A DNA stretch of 64,000 bases from Bacteroidales bacterium (GCA_013376985.1 JACABB010000027.1:1-64000), one strand, 5' to 3'; counted from the first letter of the stretch, positions 9,111-19,392 are shown. A program made the numbers and translations. The notes: generated by a model from the letters alone, not told the origin.

Positions 9111-9148
9111 ATTAATTTGAATTCAGTGAGTCGATAAAACTTAAGCAA

Positions 9149-11248
9149 ATGAAGGTGAATAAGAAGAAGTTGGGCTTTGACATTTCGCAAACTGAAGAGT
9201 CAATAAAAGGAACCCATTTAAAGAATTATCAGATATCAATACTGTTTATTGCTATATCATTCCCAATAACTGGGTTGATAATAAATTACATAGCAAAGGA
9301 TATGTACGATCCTCTCATCTTTAGACTTATACTCTCTTCACTGTTTTTCATCTTTCTTGCTGCCACCTACTTAAGCAAATTTGTAGTAAAGTATTTCCAT
9401 ATATTTTTTAATATTTTTTTAACCTTTATTTTATTTTGGTCAATATTTATAGCACATAATAATGATTACTCCTTTGCCACAACTATTGTATTTTTACTAG
9501 TTGCTTCGATAAATTCAGTAGCACTTAGCACATATAAATATATCCCATTTTACTCTGCTTTTACATTAACAGTTACACTTTTATTCCTTTACAATTCAGG
9601 CATTGAACCAATTCATAGTTTTGCCATTGTAGTGTCAATGCTCACCTTTCAGTTTGTTGCCTACATAGTTCTAAAATCAAAATCTGATGTCGATAAAAAC
9701 TTAATTGAAAGCGAAGAAAAATTTCGGCTTTTGGTTCAAGCGTTAGGTGAAGGGGTAGGCATAATCAATAAAGACGATGTATTCGTTCTTACAAATCCCT
9801 CGGCACATGGAATATTTGAAGTTGAACCTAGCGAAATTGTTGGGCAGCCAATTACTAGCTTTCTGACTAAAAAGGGTATTGAACAATATTCGAATAAAAT
9901 TTTAGAAAAGAATGATCAAATAAGCATTTCCTTTGAGTTAGAGATTATTACTCCAAAAAAGAACACCAAAACCCTTCTTATCACAGAAACAAACTTTACT
10001 AATAAAAATAAGAGTTTTCATGGTACAATTCTGGTCTTTAGGGACATAACAGAAAGAATTGAAACTGAAAATGAACTACTTACAGCCAAAGAGAAGGCCG
10101 AAGAAAGTGACCGACTGAAATCTGCCTTCCTCGCCAATATGAGCCACGAAATACGCACCCCAATGAACAGTATTCTTGGCTTTGCACATTTATTAGAACA
10201 ACATGAACTTACAGGAGATCAGCAGCAAAAGTATATAAATATCATTCAGAAAAGCGGTACACGAATGCTCAATATCCTCAACGATATTATTGACATTTCG
10301 AAAATAGAAGCTGGACTAATGACCATTAACAGTGAAGATACCAACATAAACGAGCAAATCAAATACATTTATACCTTCTTCAAGCATGAGGCAGAAGCCA
10401 AAGGGATTAGTATCTCATTTAGAAATTCATTACCCACAAACAAGGCCGTCATTAGAACTGACTCGGAAAAATTCTACGCCATTCTGACCAATCTTGTTAA
10501 AAATGCAATAAAATATAGTAATACTGGCCATATCGAACTGGGATATAACCCAATAAACTCATCAACACGGCCAGAATCGTTAACATTTTACGTAAAAGAC
10601 ACAGGCATAGGAATTCCCATCGACCGACAGAAAGCAATATTTGAACGTTTTGTACAAGCCGATATTGAAGACCGAAAAGCTTATCAAGGAGCAGGTCTTG
10701 GCCTATCAATAACCAAGGCATATTTAGAGATGCTTGGTGGTAAAATCTGGGTTGAAAGCGAAGAAGGCGTTGGCACAACATTTTATTTCACGTTACCCTA
10801 CAATGCTGAACTGGAAGAAAAAACCGAAGTCAAAAATTTTATTGAAACCAGCTTAGTAAATAATCCGATTGATCATAAAACCTCAAAACTAAAAGTACTA
10901 ATTGCCGAAGATGACGTTCCTTCAGAAATGCTGATTTCGATAATCGTTGAAGAACTCAGTAGCGAGATTTTAAAAGTCACAACAGGCATTGAAGCCGTTG
11001 AAGCCTGTCGAAATCATCCTGATATTGACCTTGTATTGATGGATATTCAAATGCCCGAAATGAACGGTTATGAGGCCACCCGGCAGATCCGAAGTTTTAA
11101 TAAGAATGTAATCATTATTGCAGAAACAGCTTACGGGCTATCGGGCGATAGGGAAAAGTCAATTAAAGCCGGGTGCAACGATTATATACCAAAACCCATT
11201 AACAAAGATGATTTTCTGGAGCTAATTCATAAGTATTTCAAGGAATAA
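9149..11248 (+). CDS. Membrane-bound hybrid histidine kinase (PAS-HisKA-HATPase-REC)
   Basis: Six predicted membrane helices (residues about 28-175) lead into a PAS domain (about 185-310, with EEKFRLLVQALGEGVGIIN). The HisKA box follows with phospho-acceptor H333 (NMSHEIRTPMNS), then the ATPase with its N box, DTGIGIP and GAGLGLSI. A C-terminal receiver domain carries D632 (VLMDIQMPEMNG) and KP near the end. It therefore autophosphorylates and relays to its own receiver. No separate DNA-binding partner lies next to it, and the membrane part has no recognisable sensor domain, so the signal is unknown. The 3' end faces the apt terminator. Confidence 0.92.
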   Translation: MKVNKKKLGFDISQTEESIKGTHLKNYQISILFIAISFPITGLIINYIAKDMYDPLIFRLILSSLFFIFLAATYLSKFVVKYFHIFFNIFLTFILFWSIFIAHNNDYSFATTIVFLLVASINSVALSTYKYIPFYSAFTLTVTLLFLYNSGIEPIHSFAIVVSMLTFQFVAYIVLKSKSDVDKNLIESEEKFRLLVQALGEGVGIINKDDVFVLTNPSAHGIFEVEPSEIVGQPITSFLTKKGIEQYSNKILEKNDQISISFELEIITPKKNTKTLLITETNFTNKNKSFHGTILVFRDITERIETENELLTAKEKAEESDRLKSAFLANMSHEIRTPMNSILGFAHLLEQHELTGDQQQKYINIIQKSGTRMLNILNDIIDISKIEAGLMTINSEDTNINEQIKYIYTFFKHEAEAKGISISFRNSLPTNKAVIRTDSEKFYAILTNLVKNAIKYSNTGHIELGYNPINSSTRPESLTFYVKDTGIGIPIDRQKAIFERFVQADIEDRKAYQGAGLGLSITKAYLEMLGGKIWVESEEGVGTTFYFTLPYNAELEEKTEVKNFIETSLVNNPIDHKTSKLKVLIAEDDVPSEMLISIIVEELSSEILKVTTGIEAVEACRNHPDIDLVLMDIQMPEMNGYEATRQIRSFNKNVIIIAETAYGLSGDREKSIKAGCNDYIPKPINKDDFLELIHKYFKE

Positions 11249-11326
11249 CCTATTTTACTAACTCCAAAAAACAAAATGAAGCAAATTTTAGTTGTTTGAT
11301 TATCAAACTTTTTTGAAGAAATAAAA

Positions 11327-11352
11327 ACGACGAAGCCAAATGACTTCGTCGT
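11327..11352 (-). terminator. Intrinsic terminator after apt
   Basis: ACGACGAAG and CTTCGTCGT form a 9-pair stem with an 8-base loop. On the minus strand the stem is followed by TTTTTAT. It lies 49 bases past the apt stop. Confidence 0.8.
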
Positions 11353-11400
11353 AAAGAATAATCCAAATATGTTGGTTGAGGAATAAGTGGTAATGACCTA

Positions 11401-11925
11401 TTATTCTCCATCAAATTGAACCATTGAGAAAATATCATGCCCTTGGATGTTATTTCTTCCTCCAAGTTCAGGAAGTTCAACAATAAAAGCACATTCAACA
11501 ACAATTCCACCTAATTTTTTAACAAGGTTTATTGCTGCATTAACGGTACCCCCGGTTGCAATTAGGTCGTCAATAATAACAACTCTTTCGCCTTTACTAA
11601 TGGCATCCTCATGAATTTCAACTTCTGCTGTACCATACTCAAGGGAGTACTTTTCGCTTAATGTTTTAAAGGGCAATTTTCCTTTTTTACGAACTGGTAT
11701 AAAACCAACTCCTAAACTATATGCTAAAACAGCACCAAATACAAAGCCTCGAGCATCAATACCTACAACCTTATCAATTTTTTTATCCTTATAACGATTA
11801 TGAAACTCATCGCAAGCTAACTTGAAGGCTTCAGGATCTTGCATTAATGTTGTAATGTCTCTGAATGTAATATTCTCAATAGGAAAATTAGGAATTGAAC
11901 GAATTGAGTCCTTTATTCTTTTCAT
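11401..11925 (-). CDS. apt: Adenine phosphoribosyltransferase
   Basis: Converts adenine and PRPP to AMP. The family pattern is intact: SIPNFPIENITFRDITTLMQDP near the start, GIDARGFVFGAVLAYSLGVGFIPVRK, and the PRPP loop VVIIDDLIATGGT. I start at the ATG at 11925, which gives about ten residues before IPNFP as in relatives; an ATG ten codons earlier (11955) is possible. Downstream of mtnP on the same strand with a 245-base gap, so it may be transcribed separately, yet it would recycle the adenine released by MtnP. Confidence 0.93.
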   Translation of the reverse strand: MKRIKDSIRSIPNFPIENITFRDITTLMQDPEAFKLACDEFHNRYKDKKIDKVVGIDARGFVFGAVLAYSLGVGFIPVRKKGKLPFKTLSEKYSLEYGTAEVEIHEDAISKGERVVIIDDLIATGGTVNAAINLVKKLGGIVVECAFIVELPELGGRNNIQGHDIFSMVQFDGE

Positions 11926-12170
11926 ATGATTGCTATTTAAACCATTTAATTCCATTTTATAAGTGATTTTTTCTTTTGCAAGATAAATCGAAATTATATT
12001 CTATGCTAAAAAAACATTTATTTTCTGAATAGTTCCTATTTTTTCTATATTCTCATTTTTCTATTTTCTCATTATAATTGCTCATTATAATTGCTCATAG
12101 ATAAAAGCAATACAACAAATATTGAATTTGCATCTTTCGGCTTCAATTCATTCCAACAAACCCAATCTAT

Positions 12171-12917
12171 TTATTTAATTTTAGGTAAAGTATTAATAAT
12201 TACCTGTGTAACGTTTCCAACATTTTTATGAAAAACCTCAAGAATTTCGTCCCAAGTTACGGGTTTCTCATCCTCTTTCCAGCAATCATAATCAGTACTC
12301 ATGGCAATAGCAGCATAAGGAATCTTAAGTTCATTTGCCAGTATTGCTTCTGTTGCTACTGACATATTAATAATATCTGCACCCCAAGCCCTAAACATCT
12401 TAGATTCAGCACGAGTCGAAAATCTAGGCCCTTCAATGGTTACTACAGTTCCCTTGGGATGAACCTGAAAGCCAAGATCCTTGCCTGTTTCATACATAAG
12501 TTGCCTGAGCTGAGGATTAAATGGATCCGGCATTGCTGGATGCTCAGAACCATTTGCAAAACTATCGAAGTAGGTGTTTTTTCTGATTTTTGTAAAATCG
12601 ATAAACTGATCAATAATCACAAAATGTCCTCTTCCTATCTCCTGACGCAAACTTCCACATGCGGTTGTTGCAATAATATGAGTAACACCTTGCTCCTTTA
12701 AAGCAAATATGTTAGCTCTATAATTCACCTCGCTTGGGCTATATTGATGCTTTAGCCCATGTCGTGATATAAGAACAACGTCAACGCCGTTTATTTTACC
12801 ACAACGGAGCGAAGATGTTGGATCTCCATAAGGTGTACTGATTTTTACCTCGGTTGGATTTATAAGAATTTGTGGGTTATCAAAACCTGAACCTCCAATT
12901 ATGCCAATTTTTATCAT
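12171..12917 (-). CDS. mtnP: S-methyl-5'-thioadenosine phosphorylase
   Basis: Phosphorolysis of methylthioadenosine to adenine and 5-methylthioribose-1-phosphate. GIIGGSGF at the start, ISRHG for phosphate binding, TTACGSL, EGPRFST and INMSV are the PNP/MTAP motifs. STDYDCWKEDE, with the two aspartates characteristic of MTAP, argues against a plain purine nucleoside phosphorylase. Four bases separate it from the upstream aldolase gene, so the two are cotranslated with mtnA as a three-gene operon. No sign of damage. Confidence 0.93.
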   Translation of the reverse strand: MIKIGIIGGSGFDNPQILINPTEVKISTPYGDPTSSLRCGKINGVDVVLISRHGLKHQYSPSEVNYRANIFALKEQGVTHIIATTACGSLRQEIGRGHFVIIDQFIDFTKIRKNTYFDSFANGSEHPAMPDPFNPQLRQLMYETGKDLGFQVHPKGTVVTIEGPRFSTRAESKMFRAWGADIINMSVATEAILANELKIPYAAIAMSTDYDCWKEDEKPVTWDEILEVFHKNVGNVTQVIINTLPKIK

Positions 12918-12921
12918 GCTA

Positions 12922-13692
12922 CTATTTTTTTAATTCTTTAATTTCCTTAGTCAATTCTTCAATCTGCTTTTGTTGAGAAATAACATACATTGCAATCTCC
13001 TCTATCTTTTGATGCAATTTACTTTGTGACCCGTCCTCGTAATTGCCATTTTGCTTAATTTCTTTTACTGATTTAAGCTCCTTACTCATATCCGACAACA
13101 ACTTATAGTATTTAAGCATCTTATAGCCTGCATCGTCTAACGATTTGCCAAATGATATAATGCCATCCTTATGACCTCCCATGATCATAATTTGCTTATT
13201 GGGCATATCTGTTTCAGCATATAATCTTATGATTTCATGAGCCATAGATATTGTTCCGTATTCAACCGAAACATCCGATGTGGGCAATTTATGAAGATAA
13301 TGTTCCCACAAATCCATGTGATGCCCATGAAAAACAGCATTTATGCTTGAATCCGATTGATATATTGCAGCATGAGTAAGTGATTCGGATGATGCAACTA
13401 TTGGTCCCTGAGCGGTTAGTGAGTTGGTTTCAAGATTGTATGATATAACCTTTGTGTAATGCTCTTTGGTAAGGTGATTAAAGCCTCCTGTTGCAGATCC
13501 TGTAATAATATACTGATTTCCGTTAACCCGAAAGCTAAGGTTTCCATAGCCAAGGCCATCGCCATATACCCCTATCAGCCCTAATTCATATAAGCAATTA
13601 CGCCAATAGTTAATTGCTTCGAACTGCTCAAAATCAAACGATCCTGTTTTTATCCAATTGCAATTATACTTAATTACACCTTCTTGGCTCAT
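12922..13692 (-). CDS. Class II aldolase, probable 5-methylthioribulose-1-phosphate aldolase
   Basis: A zinc-dependent class II aldolase/adducin protein. The expected residues are present: GNLSFR (51-55), E103 in SSES, H122 and H124 in FHGHH, and H174 in GGHKDG. The ATG overlaps the mtnA stop by four bases and mtnP follows after four, so the substrate is very likely the MtnA product. Two family members could use it: MtnB dehydratase, or the Ald2 aldolase of the DHAP shunt that yields DHAP and methylthioacetaldehyde. The absence of mtnC, mtnD or mtnX here, and the catalytic glutamate, favour Ald2. The final 50 residues form an unusual charged coiled-coil tail. Confidence 0.72.
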   Translation of the reverse strand: MSQEGVIKYNCNWIKTGSFDFEQFEAINYWRNCLYELGLIGVYGDGLGYGNLSFRVNGNQYIITGSATGGFNHLTKEHYTKVISYNLETNSLTAQGPIVASSESLTHAAIYQSDSSINAVFHGHHMDLWEHYLHKLPTSDVSVEYGTISMAHEIIRLYAETDMPNKQIMIMGGHKDGIISFGKSLDDAGYKMLKYYKLLSDMSKELKSVKEIKQNGNYEDGSQSKLHQKIEEIAMYVISQQKQIEELTKEIKELKK

Positions 13693-14801
13693 TTCGCTAC
13701 TTTTTCAGGAAATAGACTTACAATACTCTGCTCAGTTGCTTCACATACCCCACGCTCAGTAATAAAACCTCTAATGAGCCTTGCAGGAGTTACATCAAAC
13801 CCGAAATTTGATGCATTACTATTCAGCGGTGTAATCAGAACCTTTTTTAGCTCATTATTGCAAAGGCCTGTAATATATTTAACCTCTTCGGCATCGCGCT
13901 CTTCAATTGGAATTTCTTTAACCCCATCGGTAATTTTCCAATCAAAAGTTGATGAGGGTAAAGCAACGTAGAAAGGAATTCCGTTGTCCTTAGCGGCTAA
14001 AGCTTTTAGGTAGGTTCCAATTTTATTTGCAGCATCGCCAGCACGAGTAACTCTATCGGCACCAACAATAACCATATCAACCATTCCATGCTGCATTAAA
14101 TGCCCCCCAGTATTATCGGCAATAATGGTATGAGGAACTCCTGCATTTAAAAGCTCCCATGCTGTAAGGCTAGCTCCCTGATTTCTAGGCCGTGTTTCAT
14201 CAACCCATACATGGATTTTCACTCCCCGTTTAAACGCTTCGTAGATTGGGGCAGTTGCTGATCCATAATCAACAAATGCAAGCCAACCAGCATTGCAATG
14301 GGTTAAAATATTTACAGTATCCCCTTGTTTTTTATGGCTTATTGCTTCAATTATCTTAACGCCATGCTCGCCAATGCTCTTGCAAAATGCAGCATCCTCA
14401 TCGGCAATGGTTATGGCCATGTTTCGTGCTACGGTTTTCTTTTCATCCACGGATGAAACCTTCGATATTGCTTGTAGCTGGCGGTTAACTGCCCAAATAA
14501 GGTTTACAGCTGTTGGCCTAGAATCAATTAACTTTTTTGCTGAACTTTGAAGTGAAATATCAAACGCCTTCTCCTTTTCTGCCTCTAAAACTGCAAGATA
14601 CATTCCATATCCTGCTGCCGCACCTATTAACCCTGCTCCCCTAAGATGCATCTCTTTAATAGCAATAATCATCTCATTAATAGTAGCTATCTCTTCTATA
14701 ATAAATTGATGTGGTAAGGGACGTTGATCGATAATACAAACAGTATCAGAACTGCTGCTTTTAAACCAAATAGTTCTAAAGTGCTTTTGCTGAACAATCA
14801 T
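13689..14801 (-). CDS. mtnA: S-methyl-5-thioribose-1-phosphate isomerase
   Basis: Isomerises 5-methylthioribose-1-phosphate to the ribulose form. RGAGLIGAAAGYGMYLA is the N-terminal signature of the family, C169 (ILTHCNAG) and D249 (VGADRV) are the catalytic pair, and TRPRNQGASLTAWEL and NKIGTY are present. Length (370) is slightly above the usual 345-350. First gene of the mtnA-aldolase-mtnP operon. The promoter was not recognised in the 340-base AT-rich gap that separates it from the divergent S9 peptidase gene; this gap holds no other feature I can support. Confidence 0.95.
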   Translation of the reverse strand: MIVQQKHFRTIWFKSSSSDTVCIIDQRPLPHQFIIEEIATINEMIIAIKEMHLRGAGLIGAAAGYGMYLAVLEAEKEKAFDISLQSSAKKLIDSRPTAVNLIWAVNRQLQAISKVSSVDEKKTVARNMAITIADEDAAFCKSIGEHGVKIIEAISHKKQGDTVNILTHCNAGWLAFVDYGSATAPIYEAFKRGVKIHVWVDETRPRNQGASLTAWELLNAGVPHTIIADNTGGHLMQHGMVDMVIVGADRVTRAGDAANKIGTYLKALAAKDNGIPFYVALPSSTFDWKITDGVKEIPIEERDAEEVKYITGLCNNELKKVLITPLNSNASNFGFDVTPARLIRGFITERGVCEATEQSIVSLFPEKVAK

Positions 14802-15139
14802 TGTTTACAGGATTTTAATCTTTCTAGATATATGAAATAAGACGATGCCATTTTGCATTACATTATATGAATATATTTTCAATTAAATTAAAGAATATCA
14901 ATATATGTAATTTTTGCATCTAATTTAATATCAACATTATTCATAGCTATTTCTTAGCAAAAATTTAAACCAAAAAACCTCTCAAATCAAAACAATAATA
15001 ATTATAAAATATCTTTTATGCAAAATTTTAATCCCGTTCTTACGTTTTTAAAGACTTCTACAAAAACAATAAGATATTTGCTTTAAACCAAATCCGTTAA
15101 TTATACTCTAAAAATGCATCATCATAATCATTTTAAGTC

Positions 15140-17650
15140 ATGAAAAAATCGTTGTTCTATCTTACAATTCTATTATTCGTATCGTCGAATCTAGTATATG
15201 GACAAAACAAACCTATTGAAAAAGCGAACTATCAGCTAGCAGCCCGCTTTTCGCCAAAGAAGATTGGTAAAATGGTATTCAGCACCAGTGTTGATCCGCA
15301 TTGGCTAAAAAACAGCGAACGCTTTTGGTATTCTTATGAAACCCCAAGCGGCAAAAACTACTACATTGTTGATCCTATTTCTAAAGTAAAGAAATTGCTA
15401 TTCGATAATGTTAGCATGGCTGCTCAGATGTCCAAATTATCGAAAGATCCTTTTGATGCACAACATCTACCAATCGAAAAAATAAAATTCATAAAGAACG
15501 AAACAGTAATCCAATTCGAGGTAAAAAGCACCTTGGTTGATGAGGACAAAAAGGATTCGGAAGAAAATGATATGAAGAAGAAGGACAAGAAGAAGGATAA
15601 GACAGATAGTGGCAAACCCGATAAAAAAACTTATCATTTCGAATACGATCTTACTTCTGGAAAATTAACGCTAATTGATGATTTCAAGAAAGTTAAAGAA
15701 AATCCAGAGTGGGCAAACATTTCACCTGATGGTGAAAAAATTGTATTCTCAAAAAAGCACAATCTTTACTGGATGGATAAGTTGAACTACGAAAAAGCAA
15801 AAAAGGACGAAAAGGATACCACAATTGTTGAACATCAGATAACTAAAGATGGTGTAAAAGATTATGACTATGTGTATACTAAAGAAAATGAGGATAATGA
15901 GGAGGCGGTAAAAAATATTGATAATCGCAAACCTACATCTATTCTATGGTCATATGATTCAAAGATGTTTGCCTTAAACCGTGAAGACAACCGAAAGGTA
16001 AAAGATCTTTGGGTTATAAAAACCCTCTCAAACCCAAGGCCAACTCTGGAAACCTATAAATACCAAATGCCCGGGGAGAAAGAATCTCCAATTGAGGAAC
16101 TTCTTATATACAACATGGCTGCCGACACTATGATTAAAGTTGATGTTGATGCATTTAAGGATCAAACCTTATCAATATATAGCGCACCTAAACTTAATAA
16201 AGAACGCGATGATGATTATGTGGCAAGGAAATGGTTATCGAAAACCAACGATAGACTTTACTTCTCCCGTATTTCTAGGGATTTAAAAAGAGCCGATATT
16301 TGCTATGCCGATCCTAAAACGGGAAAAGTTACAGTATTAATCGAGGAGAGGCTTAATACATATATCGATTTAGGTGATTTAGGATTAGTTAATAATGGGA
16401 AAGAGTTAATCCATTGGTCGGAACGCGATGGTTGGGGGCATTTTTACCTTTACGATGGCAATGGTAAGCTAAAAAATCAAATTACATCGGGGCCATTCCA
16501 TTGTGAGGGCATAGAAGGGATTGATGAAACAAACAGGGTGCTGTATTTTACCGCAAATGGTTTAGAACCAAATGAAGATCCATACTATTTACATCTCTAT
16601 AGAATAAATTTTGACGGAACAGGTCTAAAACTTCTAAATAAGGGAGATTTTGATCATGCATCTGTTTTATCGGATTCCTATAAATACTTTGTAGATAATT
16701 TCTCAAGGGTAAATACTACACCCGAATCGTTTTTGATGGATAATATGGGAAACAAAATATCAAATCTTGAGAAAACTGATCTTTCTCTCCTTTTCCAAAC
16801 TGGGTATAAATTTCCAGAAATCTTTAAAGTTAAAGCAGCCGATGGGATAACCGATTTATACGGGGCAATGTATAAACCATTCGATTTTGATTCAACAAGA
16901 CTTTATCCAATTATTGAGTATGTTTACCCGGGACCACAAACTGAAGCGGTTAACAAAGCCTTTTCTGCTCGCATGGACAGGACTGATAGGTTAGCACAGT
17001 TCGGTTTTATTGTAATAACGGTGGGCAATCGTGGTGGTCACCCAGCAAGGTCGAAATGGTACCATAACTATGGATACGGAAACCTAAGGAACTATGGCCT
17101 TGCCGATAAAAAAGTTACCATTGAACAACTTGCCGATAGGCATAAATATATTGATGCCAACAGGGTTGGTATTCACGGGCATTCTGGTGGTGGGTTTATG
17201 TCAACCGCAGCAATGCTAGTTTATCCCGATTTCTTTAAAGTGGCTGTTTCTAACGCCGGTAACCACGAGAATAATATATACAATAGATGGTGGAGTGAAA
17301 AGCATCATGGAATAAAGGAGATTGCAGATACAAGTGGAAATGTAAAGTTTGAGTATGATATTGAGAAGAACTCTCAACTGGCGAAAAACCTGAAAGGACA
17401 CCTCCTTTTAACCAATGGAGAAATTGATGATAATGTTCATCCCGGAAATACAATAAGAGTAATGAATGCTTTAATTAGGGCCAATAAACGATTTGATTAC
17501 TTTATGTTTCCCGGGCAGCGTCATGGGTATGGCGATATGTTCGAGTACTATTTCTGGTTAATGGGCGATTATTTCTCAAAATATCTAATTGGCGATTATT
17601 CCAATAGCGTTGATATCACTGAGATGAATAGGGAAATTGAGCAAAAGTAA
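15140..17650 (+). CDS. Secreted S9 family peptidase (DPP-IV type)
   Basis: A signal peptide (ending VYGQ) leads into a beta-propeller (residues about 40-570) and a C-terminal alpha/beta hydrolase. The catalytic triad is S682 in GHSGGG, D763 or D764 in NGEIDDN and H795 in PGQRHGYG. This is the prolyl oligopeptidase/dipeptidyl peptidase IV arrangement, and the enzyme would trim peptides in the periplasm. A lysine-rich insert (DKKDSEENDMKKKDKKKDK, about residues 137-155) is unusual in a propeller and probably a surface loop. Convergent with the M14 gene; a terminator lies between. Confidence 0.93.
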   Translation: MKKSLFYLTILLFVSSNLVYGQNKPIEKANYQLAARFSPKKIGKMVFSTSVDPHWLKNSERFWYSYETPSGKNYYIVDPISKVKKLLFDNVSMAAQMSKLSKDPFDAQHLPIEKIKFIKNETVIQFEVKSTLVDEDKKDSEENDMKKKDKKKDKTDSGKPDKKTYHFEYDLTSGKLTLIDDFKKVKENPEWANISPDGEKIVFSKKHNLYWMDKLNYEKAKKDEKDTTIVEHQITKDGVKDYDYVYTKENEDNEEAVKNIDNRKPTSILWSYDSKMFALNREDNRKVKDLWVIKTLSNPRPTLETYKYQMPGEKESPIEELLIYNMAADTMIKVDVDAFKDQTLSIYSAPKLNKERDDDYVARKWLSKTNDRLYFSRISRDLKRADICYADPKTGKVTVLIEERLNTYIDLGDLGLVNNGKELIHWSERDGWGHFYLYDGNGKLKNQITSGPFHCEGIEGIDETNRVLYFTANGLEPNEDPYYLHLYRINFDGTGLKLLNKGDFDHASVLSDSYKYFVDNFSRVNTTPESFLMDNMGNKISNLEKTDLSLLFQTGYKFPEIFKVKAADGITDLYGAMYKPFDFDSTRLYPIIEYVYPGPQTEAVNKAFSARMDRTDRLAQFGFIVITVGNRGGHPARSKWYHNYGYGNLRNYGLADKKVTIEQLADRHKYIDANRVGIHGHSGGGFMSTAAMLVYPDFFKVAVSNAGNHENNIYNRWWSEKHHGIKEIADTSGNVKFEYDIEKNSQLAKNLKGHLLLTNGEIDDNVHPGNTIRVMNALIRANKRFDYFMFPGQRHGYGDMFEYYFWLMGDYFSKYLIGDYSNSVDITEMNREIEQK

Positions 17651-17666
17651 ATAAGAATATTTATGG

Positions 17667-17705
17667 AACGCCCGAACTTAATTACAACTAGGTTCGGGCG
17701 TTTTT
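17667..17705 (+). terminator. Strong intrinsic terminator
   Basis: CGCCCGAAC (17669-17677) pairs perfectly with GTTCGGGCG (17692-17700), followed by TTTTTATTT, just past the S9 stop. The convergent gene ends at 17761. Confidence 0.9.
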
Positions 17706-17760
17706 ATTTATGTCAGGGTACAATCACATAAAAAGATTTATAAGACTGAATAACAACACA

Positions 17761-19392
17761 TTATTTTTCAATCGTAGTTTTTATTTCTGTATTACCAATC
17801 ACTTTGTAAACAGGGTATGGGTAAAAGTTTTTACTCCATTGAGGCACTAAATAACGATCAAAGAAATTCCAAAACATCAAACCATCGTCCGATTGTGGTT
17901 CAAGAAGATAAGATGCTAAATATCCCAATTTTTGGGATGTTCTAACAATATAACTCCCAGCAGGGAATTCCTTTGTTTCCTTTACAAATTTACCCTGTAA
18001 GGTTTCGTTATAGTGCCCTTGGCTTAATCTTGAAATTGGCTTAATGTCCTCAATTACAAACTTATCAACATCAAGGGTTATAGTGTTATCCAACTTTTCA
18101 ACAACAATACCATGTGCTTTTAAAACATTGATTACATCAGGATCTGGAATCGATAAAATATATGCAAAAGGGAATTTCGTATTCTTAGTTGCAAAATAAT
18201 CAGCAATATAAATTACAGTAACATCCTTTCTCCTATCGCTTTTCTTGTAACGCTCATATACATTCTCGCTCTCAACAGCATCAGCCTCAAAGGTTTTAAT
18301 TGTAACATTATTGGGGGTTGGTCTTCCCGCATAAGCAACGGCAAATGAATCAGCAACTGATGGATTTAATCCCCTTGCAATTGTAGTAGCATCAACCTTT
18401 TTAATCAAATCTTTGATTTCCGCTTTATGTGATGAGGAATAATCCATCAACGAATTGATGAGACTATAACATCCTAATACTCTCGATTTAAAATCGGCAT
18501 AAACATAATTCTCGTTTAGGATTCCAAGTCGATTACGAACACCAACATAATTGCTTAGGTAGCGTGGTTCAGCGGCATAGGATATCCAACCCTTGCTATA
18601 ATCCATCATATCGATAAACTCACCGTAAAAGCAATTCTCGGTTTTATACTTATTTAGAAGAGTGCTCGACATTTCGGGCATCATCTTATCACGCATATAG
18701 TTGATTAGCGAACGGTCACAGTTAGGATTCATAATCCAAGTAAAAGTAACTGGTTCAACGTGATACGAACCATTTGTTGTATGGCAGTCCATTATAATCT
18801 CAGGATCCCATTTATTGAGGATATTCGTAATCACCCCTTTAATTTCGGGTGATTCAATTTTCATAGCATCCCTATTAAGGTCTAAAAATTGACCATTATA
18901 CCTCACCCCTACTCCATTTATAGGCCCTTTCTGATTAGTGCGGTTTTTCGTACTTATCTTTTCGTTACCATCGGCATTAAGGATTGGACAAACTAGCAGA
19001 ACAACATCTTTAAGCACCTCGGGGTTTTTAATCTTTAAAAGATCTCTTAGGTACATTAATACTGCCTCTTTCCCCTCAACCTCACCTGCATGAATATTGG
19101 CTTGGATGTAAACAACAACCCTTTTATCATTCACTAAATCCTTTGGCGATTTTGGTAATGGATTACCAACAATAATTAGGGGGATATCCCTTCCCTCAAA
19201 AGTTTTGGCAATAGTTTCAACTCTGATATTCTTTGATGTTTTTTGCAGCTGATTTACATACGCCATCACGTCATCATAGCGTGAGGTTGATTCAAAGTTT
19301 GACTTCTCAGCAACTGTTTGCAGTTCGGTTTGGCTATAAACACAAGTCAAACTAAAAATCATTAATAGGCTTAGTAAAGTGTATCTTATCAT
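17761..19392 (-). CDS. Secreted M14 zinc carboxypeptidase
   Basis: A signal peptide ending VYSQ is followed by a peptidase M14 domain (residues about 35-330). The zinc ligands HAGEVEG (HxxE) and the later DCHTTNG histidine are in place, as are GVDLNRD-like QFLDLNRD and LNADGNEK. The C-terminal 200 residues are an extra domain of the kind found in large Bacteroidota M14 enzymes, which contains YVRTSQKLGYLASYLLEPQS-like strands. It would remove C-terminal residues from peptides in the periplasm or outside, complementing the S9 exopeptidase on the other side of the terminator. Confidence 0.9.
   Translation of the reverse strand: MIRYTLLSLLMIFSLTCVYSQTELQTVAEKSNFESTSRYDDVMAYVNQLQKTSKNIRVETIAKTFEGRDIPLIIVGNPLPKSPKDLVNDKRVVVYIQANIHAGEVEGKEAVLMYLRDLLKIKNPEVLKDVVLLVCPILNADGNEKISTKNRTNQKGPINGVGVRYNGQFLDLNRDAMKIESPEIKGVITNILNKWDPEIIMDCHTTNGSYHVEPVTFTWIMNPNCDRSLINYMRDKMMPEMSSTLLNKYKTENCFYGEFIDMMDYSKGWISYAAEPRYLSNYVGVRNRLGILNENYVYADFKSRVLGCYSLINSLMDYSSSHKAEIKDLIKKVDATTIARGLNPSVADSFAVAYAGRPTPNNVTIKTFEADAVESENVYERYKKSDRRKDVTVIYIADYFATKNTKFPFAYILSIPDPDVINVLKAHGIVVEKLDNTITLDVDKFVIEDIKPISRLSQGHYNETLQGKFVKETKEFPAGSYIVRTSQKLGYLASYLLEPQSDDGLMFWNFFDRYLVPQWSKNFYPYPVYKVIGNTEIKTTIEK

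Noticed and set aside
12922-13692. Calling the class II aldolase MtnB
   Set aside because: Possible, but no mtnC, mtnD or mtnX is visible and the Glu/His set suits an aldolase; left as probable aldolase.
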